This document shows, piece after piece, positions 51,459 through 59,540 of a DNA stretch of 64,000 bases; the stretch's first letter is position 1, and each line of letters begins with the position of its first letter. Source of the DNA: AC-32 sp963813435 (GTDB lineage: Bacteria > Actinomycetota > Thermoleophilia > Gaiellales > Gaiellaceae); assembly GCA_963813435.1 (NCBI GenBank), contig CAWEYY010000004.1, forward strand, positions 310,001-374,000. The letters are read 5' to 3'. Made by a program: the position numbers and the translations under genes. The notes under the pieces are model-generated. The model had not been told where the DNA came from. It searched no databases and saw only the letters and a program-made list of their open reading frames with translations.

Positions 51459-52155
51459 GGTAGGCCTTCCTCAGATCCTCGTGCTGGATCAGCGTCGAGG
51501 CCGCGCCCGAGAGCACCACGCGGCCGGTCTGGAGCACGTACCCGCGGTCGGCGATCGCCAGCGAGACGTTCGCGTTCTGCTCGACGACCAGGATCGAGAC
51601 CCCCGACTCGTGCACCTGCTGGATGATCTCGAAGTTCCGCTCGACGAGGATCGGCGCGAGGCCCATCGAGGGCTCGTCCATCAGCAGCAGCTTCGGGCGC
51701 GACATCAGCGCGCGGCCCATCGCGACCATCTGCTGCTCGCCGCCGGAGAGCGTCCCCGCGAGCTGGCGGCGCCGCTCGTGCAGGAGGGGGAAGAGCGTGT
51801 AGACGCGGTCGAGATCCTCCTTCGTCCCGCCACCGTGGAGGTAGCCGCCCATCTCGAGGTTCTCGAGTACGGTCATCGGCCCGAACAGCCGCCGGTTCTC
51901 GGGCACGATCGCCATGCCCTTGCCGATCCGGTAGCTCGTCGACTGCCCGGTCACGTCCTCGCCGGCGAACTCGACCGTGCCCGCCCGCGGCTTGACGATG
52001 CCGAGGATCGTCTTGAGCGTCGTCGACTTGCCCGAGGCGTTGCCCCCGAGCAGGCAGACGAGCTCGCCCGCCCCGAGCTCGAGGTCCACGTTCTGGAGAA
52101 TGTGGATCTGGCCGTAGAAGGTGTCGATCCCGCTGAGCTTCAGCAGCGCCGTCAC
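51448..52155 (-). CDS. livF: ABC transporter ATPase LivF, system 2
   Basis: 235-residue ATPase. The Walker A reads GGNASGKST instead of the usual GPNGAGKST, which occurs in some LivF proteins. Signature LSGGEQQMVAMGRAL, Walker B LLLMDEPSMGLAP, and LVVEQNANVSLAIADRGYVL as the LivF-type end with Gln for the H-loop His. ATG 52155 overlaps the livG stop (ATGA). Only about half identical to the system 1 LivF, so the two transporters are not a recent duplication. Confidence 0.95.
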   Translation of the reverse strand: MTALLKLSGIDTFYGQIHILQNVDLELGAGELVCLLGGNASGKSTTLKTILGIVKPRAGTVEFAGEDVTGQSTSYRIGKGMAIVPENRRLFGPMTVLENLEMGGYLHGGGTKEDLDRVYTLFPLLHERRRQLAGTLSGGEQQMVAMGRALMSRPKLLLMDEPSMGLAPILVERNFEIIQQVHESGVSILVVEQNANVSLAIADRGYVLQTGRVVLSGAASTLIQHEDLRKAYLGR

Positions 52156-52940
52156 TCGGCCTCCGCGCCGCGGCCCAGGTAGGCCTCTACGACGAGCTCG
52201 TCGGTCGCGACCTCCTCGAACGAGCCCTCGGCGATCTTCATGCCGTGGTCCAGGGCGACGACCCGGTCCGAGATCCCCTCGACGACGTGCATGTCGTGCT
52301 CGATCACGAGGATCGTGTAGCCGCCGTCCGTGCGCAGCTTCTCGATCAGCTCGGTGATCTCGTGCGTCTCCGAAGGGTTCATCCCGGCGGCCGGCTCGTC
52401 GAGCAGGAGCAGGCGCGCGTTCGTCGCCATCGCGCGCGCGATCTCCAGGCGGCGACGGTTCGCGTACGAGAGCGAGTACGCGGGCTGGTTCCAGCGGTAG
52501 CCCATCAACCGCTCGCCGAAGAAGCCCAGCTTCTCCTCGGCCAGCGCCGAGATCTCCTTCTCCTCGCGCCGCATCCCGGGCGTCCGCAGGACCGAGCGCA
52601 CGACGCCTGCCTTCGTGTGCCCGTAGGCCGCGGCCATCACGTTCTCCTTGACCGTCATGTTCAGGAAGAGCCGCAGCGTCTGGAACGTGCGCGCGATGCC
52701 CTTGCGGTTGATCTTGTAGGGCGCGAGGCCGGCGATCGGCTCGCCCTCGAACACGATCTCTCCCTTGTCGATCTCGTACACGCCCGTGACGAGGTTGAAG
52801 AGCGTCGTCTTGCCCGCGCCGTTTGGCCCGATCACGCTCACGATCTCGTGCTCGTCGACGTGGAAGTCGAGATCCGAGATCACCTGCAGGCCGCCGAAGG
52901 CCTTCGAGACGCCCTTGAGCTCGAGCAGCCGCGCCGCCAT
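52152..52940 (-). CDS. livG: ABC transporter ATPase LivG, system 2
   Basis: 262-residue intact LivG: SVIGPNGAGKTTLFNLVTG (Walker A), GIARTFQTLRLFLNMTVKEN (Q-loop region), LSYANRRRLEIARAMA (signature, degenerate as in LivG), LLLLDEPAAGMNPSE (Walker B) and VIEHDMHVVEGISDRV (H-loop His present). ATG 52940 overlaps the livM stop as ATGA. Serves as a sound comparison for the frameshifted LivG of system 1. Confidence 0.95.
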   Translation of the reverse strand: MAARLLELKGVSKAFGGLQVISDLDFHVDEHEIVSVIGPNGAGKTTLFNLVTGVYEIDKGEIVFEGEPIAGLAPYKINRKGIARTFQTLRLFLNMTVKENVMAAAYGHTKAGVVRSVLRTPGMRREEKEISALAEEKLGFFGERLMGYRWNQPAYSLSYANRRRLEIARAMATNARLLLLDEPAAGMNPSETHEITELIEKLRTDGGYTILVIEHDMHVVEGISDRVVALDHGMKIAEGSFEEVATDELVVEAYLGRGAEAE

Positions 52941-54436
52941 CAGATGACCTCCACCTTCTTCTGCCCGAAGAGGCCCTCGGGACGGATCGTCATCACGGCG
53001 ATCAGCATCGCTCCGAAGAGCACGTATCGCGTCACGGCCGGCTGCTGGATCAGGAGGTTCTCCCAGACGAACGCGGTCAGGTAGAGCGTCGGCACGAGCA
53101 CGACGAGCCGCCACCAGCCCTTGAGCTGGACCAGCGCGATGATGCAGACGATCATCAAGAGGTAGCCGTAGACGGCGAGTCGGGACGGGTTGGTCGGGAG
53201 CAGGACCCAGTTCCGGATCACGCCGGTGAGGAAGCCTCCTGAGGTGACCTCGCCGCTCGTGCCCCTCGACCAGACCTCGCTCACGATCGCGTGCACGGCC
53301 AGCCCGAACACGGCGGTCGCGGCGAAGGCGGCGATCAGGCGCACCCAGGACGAGCGCATCGTGAAGTAGACGGTGGCGATGAGCGCCGCGTAGAAGAGCA
53401 CCCGGGCGTTGTTCGGAGGCGCGGTCGAGTCCAGGGCCTGGCTGGACGCGATGATCGCGACCGCTCCGACGATCATCCCGGTGAGGCTTCCCGTTCCGCC
53501 GAGGATCACCACCGCGTAGATGAGGATCAGCACCTGCGTGCCGAAGTTCTGCGGGAACGCCCCGGTCTGCGCCGCGGCGAAGACGCTGCCCGCGAGCCCC
53601 GCGATCGCAGCGCCGAGGCTGAAGGCCATGATCTTCAGCCGGTTGACGGGCATCCCCATCAGCTCGGCGGCGAGCGGGTCCTCGCGCGATGCCTTCCAGG
53701 CCCGGCCGGTCCGCGACTCGCTGATCAGATGGAGCACGATCATCACGACGATCACGCAGCCGAGCAAGAACCAGTAGTAGCCCTTCGTCGACGAGATCGT
53801 GAAGTCCCAGCCGAACGCCCTGAACGTGAGCGGGTCGATGTTCGCGAGCCCGTTCGAGCCGTTCGTGAGGCCGTACGGGTCGGTGGTGTTCGTGAAGATG
53901 ACGAAGGCCTGGCCGAAGAACAGCGTCACGATCGCCAGGTAGTCGCCCAGCAGCCGCCGCGACGAGGACCCGAGGAAGAGCCCGAGCAGGGCGCAGATCA
54001 GAACGGCCAACAGGATCGAGTATTGGGCCGACCAGTGGTGCGTGTAGACGTGCCCCTTCTCGTGGTGCGTCCCCGAGAGGAAGGCGTACGTGTACGCGCC
54101 GAAGCCGAAGAACGCGACGTAGCCGAGATCGAGGAGCCCCGCGAAGCCGACGACGACGTTCAGCCCGAGCGCCAACAGCGCGTAGATCAGGATGAAGAGC
54201 CCGTAGTTGAAGAGGTTCCCCTGGCTGATCGGGAAGAAGGGAACGACGATTGCGGGCGTCAGCAGCGCGAGCTTGCCGGCCGGCGGCAGGATCGCCCAGA
54301 GGTGCTGGACCCGGCCGAAGAAGCCGGAGCGTTGCGCGGTCCGGGCGTCGGCCTGCTCGACCCAGGTGTCGACGCCGATCTTGCTCGGGTTCTGCGCCTG
54401 GTCGTCGGGTGGTGTGGGCGGAGGCGTCTCGGACAT
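52940..54436 (-). CDS. livM: ABC transporter permease LivM, system 2 (extended)
   Basis: 498-residue permease, much longer than usual (about 320-350). A proline-rich cytoplasmic N-terminus of about 50 residues precedes the core, which shows LNVVVGFAGLLDLGYVAFFG, DYLAIVTLFFGQAFV and the coupling loop RAWKASREDPLAAELMGMPV. Two or three added spans lie at the C-terminal side (WVLLPTNPSRLAVYGYLLMI onward) before the family-typical end MTIRPEGLFG. The extra spans interrupt the usual C-terminus and are of unknown role. One base separates it from livH. Confidence 0.93.
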   Translation of the reverse strand: MSETPPPTPPDDQAQNPSKIGVDTWVEQADARTAQRSGFFGRVQHLWAILPPAGKLALLTPAIVVPFFPISQGNLFNYGLFILIYALLALGLNVVVGFAGLLDLGYVAFFGFGAYTYAFLSGTHHEKGHVYTHHWSAQYSILLAVLICALLGLFLGSSSRRLLGDYLAIVTLFFGQAFVIFTNTTDPYGLTNGSNGLANIDPLTFRAFGWDFTISSTKGYYWFLLGCVIVVMIVLHLISESRTGRAWKASREDPLAAELMGMPVNRLKIMAFSLGAAIAGLAGSVFAAAQTGAFPQNFGTQVLILIYAVVILGGTGSLTGMIVGAVAIIASSQALDSTAPPNNARVLFYAALIATVYFTMRSSWVRLIAAFAATAVFGLAVHAIVSEVWSRGTSGEVTSGGFLTGVIRNWVLLPTNPSRLAVYGYLLMIVCIIALVQLKGWWRLVVLVPTLYLTAFVWENLLIQQPAVTRYVLFGAMLIAVMTIRPEGLFGQKKVEVI

Positions 54437-54437
54437 G

Positions 54438-55454
54438 TCAGACCTTCTGCAGCGCCGGGGTTCCGAGGAGGCCGCTCGGCCGGATGAGCATGATCCCGAT
54501 CAGGATCCCGAAGACGACGAGGTCGGCGACGTTCCCGTTGAGGTAGCCGCGCGCCCAGGACTCGACGAGGCCGACGAGGATCCCGCCGAGCATCGCGCCC
54601 GGGATGCTCCCGATGCCGCCGACGACCGCGGCCGTGAAGCCCTTCAGGCCCGCGAGGAACCCCATCAGGTGGTAGATCTGGCTGAAGAGCAGGCCGAACA
54701 TCACACCGGCCGCTCCCGCGAGGGCCGAGCCGATGAAGAACGTGGCTGCGATCACCCGGTCGGGGTCGATGCCCATCATCGCGGCGGCCTCGCGGTCGAA
54801 CGAGACCGCGCGCATCGCCTTCCCCAGTCTCGTCCAGCGGACGAGGGCGGTGAGGGCGAGCATCAGCAGGACGGCGCCGATCAGGACCATCAACCCGAGG
54901 TACTGGATGAAGACGCCGCGGATGTGGATGCCGTTGTAGCTGATCAGGTCGTAGCCGTCGTAGTTGCGGTACTGCGAGCCGAAGAGCAGCAGCGCCGAGT
55001 TCTCGAGGAAGAAGGCGACGCCGAGCGCCGAGATCAGCGGTGCGATCCTCGGGGCGTTTCGCAGCGGCCGGTAGGCGAAGCGCTCGATTGCGAGCCCCAG
55101 GAAGCCCGAGCCGAGCATCGCCACGACGAACATGCAGAGGACGAGCAACGCGACCGGGATCGCCGGGTTGAGCGGCCCGCCGAGGAGCGTCAGGACGCCG
55201 AAGCCGATGAACGCGCCGATCATGTAGACGTCGCCGTGCGCGAAGTTCAGCAGCTTGAGGATCCCGTAAACCATCGTGTAGCCGAGCGCGATCAGCGCGT
55301 AGATGCTGCCGAGGATGATCCCGTCGACCGTCAGCTGTAAGTAGAACGTCCAGCCGGTGGTCGGCGAGAAGTAGACGGCGTAGATCGTCCAGACGGCAAG
55401 CAGCAGCGCAAGGCCCCCGAGGCTGGACAGCTGCTGTCGGGTTGCCGAGCCCAC
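54438..55454 (-). CDS. livH: ABC transporter permease LivH, system 2
   Basis: 338-residue permease. Blocks: ILGSIYALIALGYTMVYGIL, LNFAHGDVYMIGAFIGFG, coupling loop KAMRAVSFDREAAAMMGID and GGIGSIPGAMLGGILVGLVE, ending with IRPSGLLG. GTG 55454 lies 80 bases after the binding-protein stop, with a 12-bp hairpin in between. The first span is preceded by 12 residues (VGSATRQQLSSL). Forms the pore with LivM of the same operon. Confidence 0.95.
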   Translation of the reverse strand: MGSATRQQLSSLGGLALLLAVWTIYAVYFSPTTGWTFYLQLTVDGIILGSIYALIALGYTMVYGILKLLNFAHGDVYMIGAFIGFGVLTLLGGPLNPAIPVALLVLCMFVVAMLGSGFLGLAIERFAYRPLRNAPRIAPLISALGVAFFLENSALLLFGSQYRNYDGYDLISYNGIHIRGVFIQYLGLMVLIGAVLLMLALTALVRWTRLGKAMRAVSFDREAAAMMGIDPDRVIAATFFIGSALAGAAGVMFGLLFSQIYHLMGFLAGLKGFTAAVVGGIGSIPGAMLGGILVGLVESWARGYLNGNVADLVVFGILIGIMLIRPSGLLGTPALQKV

Positions 55455-55480
55455 GAGGCGCCTACTCTCTCAGAAGAGAC

Positions 55481-55508
55481 GTGCGGCCCATCCGAGGATG
55501 GGCCGCAC
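55481..55508 (-). terminator. Perfect 12-bp hairpin between binding-protein gene 2 and livH
   Basis: GTGCGGCCCATC and GATGGGCCGCAC pair completely around the tetraloop CGAG, 26 bases past the binding-protein stop and 27 before livH. On the transcribed strand a short T-rich run is absent. Position and strength suggest an attenuator or an mRNA 3'-end stabiliser. Confidence 0.8.
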
Positions 55509-55534
55509 GCGTCGTTCGATTCAGCTGTTGCCGA

Positions 55535-56725
55535 CTAGCCGATTCGCTTGAACGAGCCGTTGCTCTGGATCTGGTAGATCCCGTAGCTGGCCGGAGTGTG
55601 CATCTCGCCGGTCTTCGCGAACGAGACCGGGAAGCCGAGGATCGTGCTCTTCAGCTTCGTCTTCCCGATGTACTTCCGCACCTCGGCGCGAGTCGCCTTG
55701 CCGTCGGCGCATGCCTTGGTGACGGCACCCACGACGACCTGAGCGGCGACATACGACGGAAGTCCGAAGAACTCGCCGTCGCCGTTGTGGGCCTTGATGT
55801 AGGCCTTGACGATCGGGCTCTTCGGATCGTACGGGAAGGCCGAGTCGTATGAGCCGGTGATCTTCCAGATGCCCGGCGCGAACAGGCCGTCCGAGCCGAA
55901 CAGCTTGATGTTGCCCTTACCCTTGGCCTTCAGCTGCTGGCCGAACGCCTGGGCCTGCGGGGCGAGCTGCCACGGAATGTAGATGCCCTGGTAGTTGCTC
56001 GGGATCTTCGCGATCTTCGACGAGAAATCCGAGTCAGTCTGGGCGATCGAGTCGCGGAGGGTCGTCACCCCACGAGCCTTGAGGATCTTCTCCACGCCGT
56101 CGGCCAGGCCCTGCGAGTACGTCTCCTGGTCGTCGATGATGTAGACCCGCTTCCACTTCAGCTTCTTGGTCATCCAGTTGGCGACCGCCGGGCCCTGGGC
56201 GGCATCGTTCGGCACCGTGCGGAAGAAGTATCCGCGGCGGTTCCCGTCGGTGTGGCCGTCGGAGAGCGTGGTTCGGCTCGCCGACCCGGAGACGAACCCG
56301 AGGCCACCGGCCTTGTACGCGCTGGTCGACGCCACGACCTCCTGGCTGCCGGCCGGGCCGACAACCCCGAGGATCTTCGAGTTGGACGCGAAGGACTGCG
56401 CGACCTTGACGGCAAACGCGGTGTCGTTGCCGAGCTGCGTGTCGCCGCCCACGACCTTGATCTGCCGGTGCTTGTTGGCCTTCTGTTTGTTCCAGCGCTT
56501 GACGAAGAACTTCACCCAGCGGACCTGCTGGTTCCCGATACCGGCGGCCGGGCCCGTGTACGGGGCTGCGAGGCCGATGGTGCGCGTCGAGCCGCACTTG
56601 ACGGCCGCAGCCGAAACCGACCCTGCCGACGCTGCGCGGCTCGGCGACTTGCCCGAGCCGAAGGCGGCGGTGGTCAGGGCCGCGACCCCTGCCGCGAGTA
56701 CCGCGGCAACTAGGACTTTCTTCAT
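55535..56725 (-). CDS. ABC transporter substrate-binding protein, system 2
   Basis: 396-residue secreted receptor. Signal peptide MKKVLVAAVLAAGVAALTTA, then a mature type I binding-protein fold: TIGLAAPYTGPAAGIGNQQV, VVGPAGSQEVVASTSAYKAG, VYIIDDQETYSQGLADGVEK and IKLFGSDGLFAPGIWKITGS. ATG 56725 follows an AGGAGGGG site, so the longer frame from 56767 is rejected. Binding preference is for an amino acid or amide by family, not by residue evidence. It sits just upstream of livH-M-G-F of system 2 and after the bicupin gene. Confidence 0.93.
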   Translation of the reverse strand: MKKVLVAAVLAAGVAALTTAAFGSGKSPSRAASAGSVSAAAVKCGSTRTIGLAAPYTGPAAGIGNQQVRWVKFFVKRWNKQKANKHRQIKVVGGDTQLGNDTAFAVKVAQSFASNSKILGVVGPAGSQEVVASTSAYKAGGLGFVSGSASRTTLSDGHTDGNRRGYFFRTVPNDAAQGPAVANWMTKKLKWKRVYIIDDQETYSQGLADGVEKILKARGVTTLRDSIAQTDSDFSSKIAKIPSNYQGIYIPWQLAPQAQAFGQQLKAKGKGNIKLFGSDGLFAPGIWKITGSYDSAFPYDPKSPIVKAYIKAHNGDGEFFGLPSYVAAQVVVGAVTKACADGKATRAEVRKYIGKTKLKSTILGFPVSFAKTGEMHTPASYGIYQIQSNGSFKRIG

Positions 56726-56773
56726 GTTCCCCTCCTGTTGACTACTTGCACCGGAATGAGACTCCATAACCGG

Positions 56774-57490
56774 CTATTCGTTTGCCTCGTACGCGCGTGA
56801 GGCGGGGTCTCCCGCGGGGTGAAACACAGCCACGATCCGCATCGGGGCATCGCCGCTGTTCTCCAGCGAGTGGTTCCTGAACGGCGGTAGGTGGATGCAC
56901 GTTCCGGCCTCGACGGGCTCGTGGGACTCGTCGATGTGGAGCACGCCTTCGCCCTCGAGGACGTAGATCACCTCGTCGTAGACGTGGCTGTGCTCCGGAG
57001 CGCGCCCGGGGGCGATGATCCCGAAGAACTGCGTGAGCTCGGTGCAGCCGACCTCGTCGGTGACGAGGTAGCGGAACTCGCGGTCGCCGCTCGCCGGGAG
57101 CGCGGGCTGGTCGTCGTAGCGGACGGTGCGCCGCCCCGAAAGGGGTTGGCCTGCCTCCTGGGGCGCCTGGGCCGAGACGACGAGCAGGGTCTCAGGGCCC
57201 GGGTTCTCGACCTCGTAGGTCTCGCCGGAAACCAGATATGCCCCGGTTCCGGGCTCGAGGTCGTGCGACTGCCCGCCCACGACGAGCGTGCCCTTGCCGG
57301 ACACCGCGTACATGACCTCCTGGGCTCCGTCGAGCGTTCTCGGCTGCGAGCGGCCCGGTTCGTACCGGGCGATGTGCAGCTCGAGCAGCTCCGAGCCGAG
57401 CCCTGTGTCGATCGCGACCGCTCTGGAAGCGGTGTCGCCCTCGCCGCGGGTCAGCTCGATGGCGGATTCCGGGATGGTGTGGTCCGGCAT
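56774..57490 (-). CDS. Bicupin protein
   Basis: 238 residues with two cupin barrels. The N-terminal barrel (GAQEVMYAVSGKGTLVVGG) lacks the His-rich metal motif. The C-terminal barrel keeps it: PEHSHVYDEVIYVLEGEG (HxHxxxxE-like) and HLPPFRNHSLEN (final His). So one metal site is expected. Such bicupins include ureidoglycine aminohydrolase, oxalate decarboxylase-like and dioxygenase-like enzymes; none can be chosen. ATG 57490 is preferred; upstream in-frame ATGs are poor. Between the dehydratase-like and binding-protein genes in one operon. Confidence 0.85.
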   Translation of the reverse strand: MPDHTIPESAIELTRGEGDTASRAVAIDTGLGSELLELHIARYEPGRSQPRTLDGAQEVMYAVSGKGTLVVGGQSHDLEPGTGAYLVSGETYEVENPGPETLLVVSAQAPQEAGQPLSGRRTVRYDDQPALPASGDREFRYLVTDEVGCTELTQFFGIIAPGRAPEHSHVYDEVIYVLEGEGVLHIDESHEPVEAGTCIHLPPFRNHSLENSGDAPMRIVAVFHPAGDPASRAYEANE

Positions 57491-57527
57491 CCGCGCATTC
57501 TCCATGCGCCCGCGAACTTGCGCAAAC

Positions 57528-58469
57528 CTATTCAGGCGTCTCGCCGGCGAGAATCGTCGCCAGCTTCGACGAGTCGATGTTCCCGCCTGAGACGATGCAG
57601 ACGACCTTTCCGTCGCCTCCATGACCTTTGAGCGCGGCCGCGAGAGCGAGCCCTCCCGCGCCTTCGGCGACCACCCGCGCCCGCTCGGCGAGCAGGCGCA
57701 CCGCAGCGGCCGTGTCGTCGAGAGAGGCCGCAAATGCGCCATCGAGCGCCTCCTGGAGTAGCGGCCACATCGCGTCCAGGACGGCCGGCGAGCCCGAGCC
57801 GTCCACGAACGACGCCCGGTACTCGACCGAGCGCTGCTCGCCGGCCGCGAAGGAGGCGGTCAGCGGCGCGCCCGTCTCCGGCTCCACGGCGTAGACGCGC
57901 GTCTCCGGGCGGAGCTGCTTGACGGCACTCGCAATCCCGACGCTGAGCCCGCCGCCCCCGAACGGGACGAGCACGACGTCCGGATCGGGCAGATCCTCGA
58001 CGATCTCGAGGCCGATCGTGCCGTTGCCCGCCATCACGCGGTCGTCCTGGACGGGGTGGACGAAGACGCCGTCGGCATCGGGGTAGCTCGAGGTGGTGAT
58101 CGCCTCCCACCAGCGCTCGTGTGTGACCTTGACCGTGCGCCCGCCGAGGCGCTCGATCGCGGCCAGCTTCGTCTCGGGCGCGCGGTCGGGAACGACGACG
58201 GTGCAGGGAATCTCGAGCTCGCGTGCGGCCCAGGCGACGCCCTGGCCCATGTTCCCCGCGCTCGCCGTGACGACGCCGGCCTGCAGCTCCCCGGGCGGGA
58301 TCTGGGAGACGGCGTTCAGCGCGCCGCGCAGCTTGAACGACCCGATCGGCTGGAGGTTCTCGAGCTTGAGGTAGATCTCGCCGGGGTGCTGGAGGCGCAC
58401 GAGCGGCGTGCGCGGCACGCGGCCGGCCAGCCGCTCTCTCGCGGCCTGGATCTCGGCGAGGGGGATCAG
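57528..58469 (-). CDS. Threonine dehydratase-like PLP enzyme
   Basis: Fold type II PLP enzyme, about 313 residues, without an ACT domain. Lys in IGSFKLRGALNAVSQ, glycine loop VPFGGGGLSVGIAS and end motif CIVSGGNIDSSKL are typical of catabolic threonine/serine dehydratases and of EutB. The N-terminal helix (LIPLAEIQAARERLAG) lies upstream of GTG 58418, so that start is too late. CTG 58469 makes a CTGA overlap with the upstream cyclodeaminase stop and is proposed as start. Gene pairing with the ornithine-cyclodeaminase-like enzyme recalls eutB-eutC of hydroxyectoine use. Confidence 0.9.
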   Translation of the reverse strand: MIPLAEIQAARERLAGRVPRTPLVRLQHPGEIYLKLENLQPIGSFKLRGALNAVSQIPPGELQAGVVTASAGNMGQGVAWAARELEIPCTVVVPDRAPETKLAAIERLGGRTVKVTHERWWEAITTSSYPDADGVFVHPVQDDRVMAGNGTIGLEIVEDLPDPDVVLVPFGGGGLSVGIASAVKQLRPETRVYAVEPETGAPLTASFAAGEQRSVEYRASFVDGSGSPAVLDAMWPLLQEALDGAFAASLDDTAAAVRLLAERARVVAEGAGGLALAAALKGHGGDGKVVCIVSGGNIDSSKLATILAGETPE

Positions 58470-59437
58470 AACGGCACCGAGGTTCCGGCGCCCTCGGCCA
58501 GCGCGCGGGCGTAGACGTGCTCTGCGCTCGCAAGGTCCTCGACCGCGAGGCCGAGCGACTTGAAGACGGTCAGTTCCTCGTCCGAGCGGCGGCCCTCGCC
58601 CGAGCCGATGAGCACCTCGCCGAGCTCCGCGCGGATGTGCTCAGGGTCGAGCCCGGCCATCAGGTAGTCCCCGGACTCGTTCACCATCGACTCACGCGCG
58701 TCGGCGAACAGCGCCGCGGCTTGCATGGTCTTCGAGTCGAGCTCCCGCGTGGCCGAGATCGACGAGCCCACGGCGTTGACATGCGTTCCCGGGGCGAGCC
58801 AGGCGCGGTCGACGATCGGCTCGCGCGCGGAGGTGGCCGTCACCACGACGTCAGCGTCGCGCAGGGCCTCCTCGGCGCTCGCGGCGGCCTCGACCGGGAA
58901 CGGCGGCTGCGACTCGGCGACGAGCGCCTCCACCGCCTCGGGGGTGCGGCTCCACACCCGTGCGCGCTCGAACCGGCCGAGCGCGGCCATCGCCTCGAGG
59001 TGCGAGCGTGCCTGCACGCCGGCGCCGAGGATCGCGAGCTCCTTCGCGTCGGGCCTGGCGAGCGCGCGCGTCGCGACCGCGGAGACCGCGGCGGTGCGGA
59101 TGGCCGTCACCGACGAGCCGTCGAGCAGCGCGCGGAGCTGGCCGGTCTCGCCGTCGAAGAGCAGCACGCCGCCCTGGTGGGCGTCGAGGCCCTTCGCCGG
59201 GTTCCCCGGAAAGATGCAGACCGCCTTCAGGCCGTACGAGGTCCCGGGCTCGGAGCGGTGCGCGGGCATCAGGCCGAACAGGCTCTCCTCGTCCGGCGGC
59301 CGGATGGCCCAGCGCAGCGGCTGCCACATCCGGCCGCGCGCGAGGTCCGAGAGCGTCTCTTGCATGAGCTCGATGCACTCGCCCATCGGCAACAGTCGCC
59401 GGACGTCGTCGTGCGAGAGGACGAGCAGCTCGCTCAT
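58466..59437 (-). CDS. Ornithine cyclodeaminase/mu-crystallin family protein
   Basis: 323-residue NAD(P)-dependent enzyme acting on amino or imino acids (cyclodeaminase, alanine dehydrogenase, ketimine reductase or EutC-type). Substrate region MWQPLRWAIRPPDEESLFGL and YGLKAVCIFPGNPAKGLDAH; Rossmann motif LAILGAGVQARSHLEAMAAL; VNAVGSSISATRELD late in the chain. ATG 59437 lies just after the extragenic repeat at 59442-59512. Its stop overlaps the CTG start of the dehydratase-like gene, so the two are coupled. Confidence 0.92.
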   Translation of the reverse strand: MSELLVLSHDDVRRLLPMGECIELMQETLSDLARGRMWQPLRWAIRPPDEESLFGLMPAHRSEPGTSYGLKAVCIFPGNPAKGLDAHQGGVLLFDGETGQLRALLDGSSVTAIRTAAVSAVATRALARPDAKELAILGAGVQARSHLEAMAALGRFERARVWSRTPEAVEALVAESQPPFPVEAAASAEEALRDADVVVTATSAREPIVDRAWLAPGTHVNAVGSSISATRELDSKTMQAAALFADARESMVNESGDYLMAGLDPEHIRAELGEVLIGSGEGRRSDEELTVFKSLGLAVEDLASAEHVYARALAEGAGTSVPF

Positions 59438-59441
59438 CTAA

Positions 59442-59512
59442 GGCGTCGCTTGCGGCGCCGACCTCAGGACGTGCGGGCTCTGCCCGCGCGGCCGTCGGAA
59501 ATGACCGGTCGA
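59442..59512 (-). repeat. Dispersed double-hairpin extragenic repeat, single copy
   Basis: On the minus strand: TCGACCGGTCA, ACGGCC, 19 bases with hairpin CGGGC-aga-GCCCG, GTCCT, then GGCGCCGCAAGCGACGCC. Same order and the same 19-base spacing as the units at 21516 and 61567. Lies between the aldo/keto reductase and cyclodeaminase genes. Confidence 0.75.
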
Positions 59513-59540
59513 TCCGAGTGAACTCATATCGAAACCATCT

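Noticed and set aside
55535..56767. Longer start (56767) for the second solute-binding protein
   Set aside because: It would add residues before the signal peptide; ATG 56725 has an AGGAGGGG site at proper distance.
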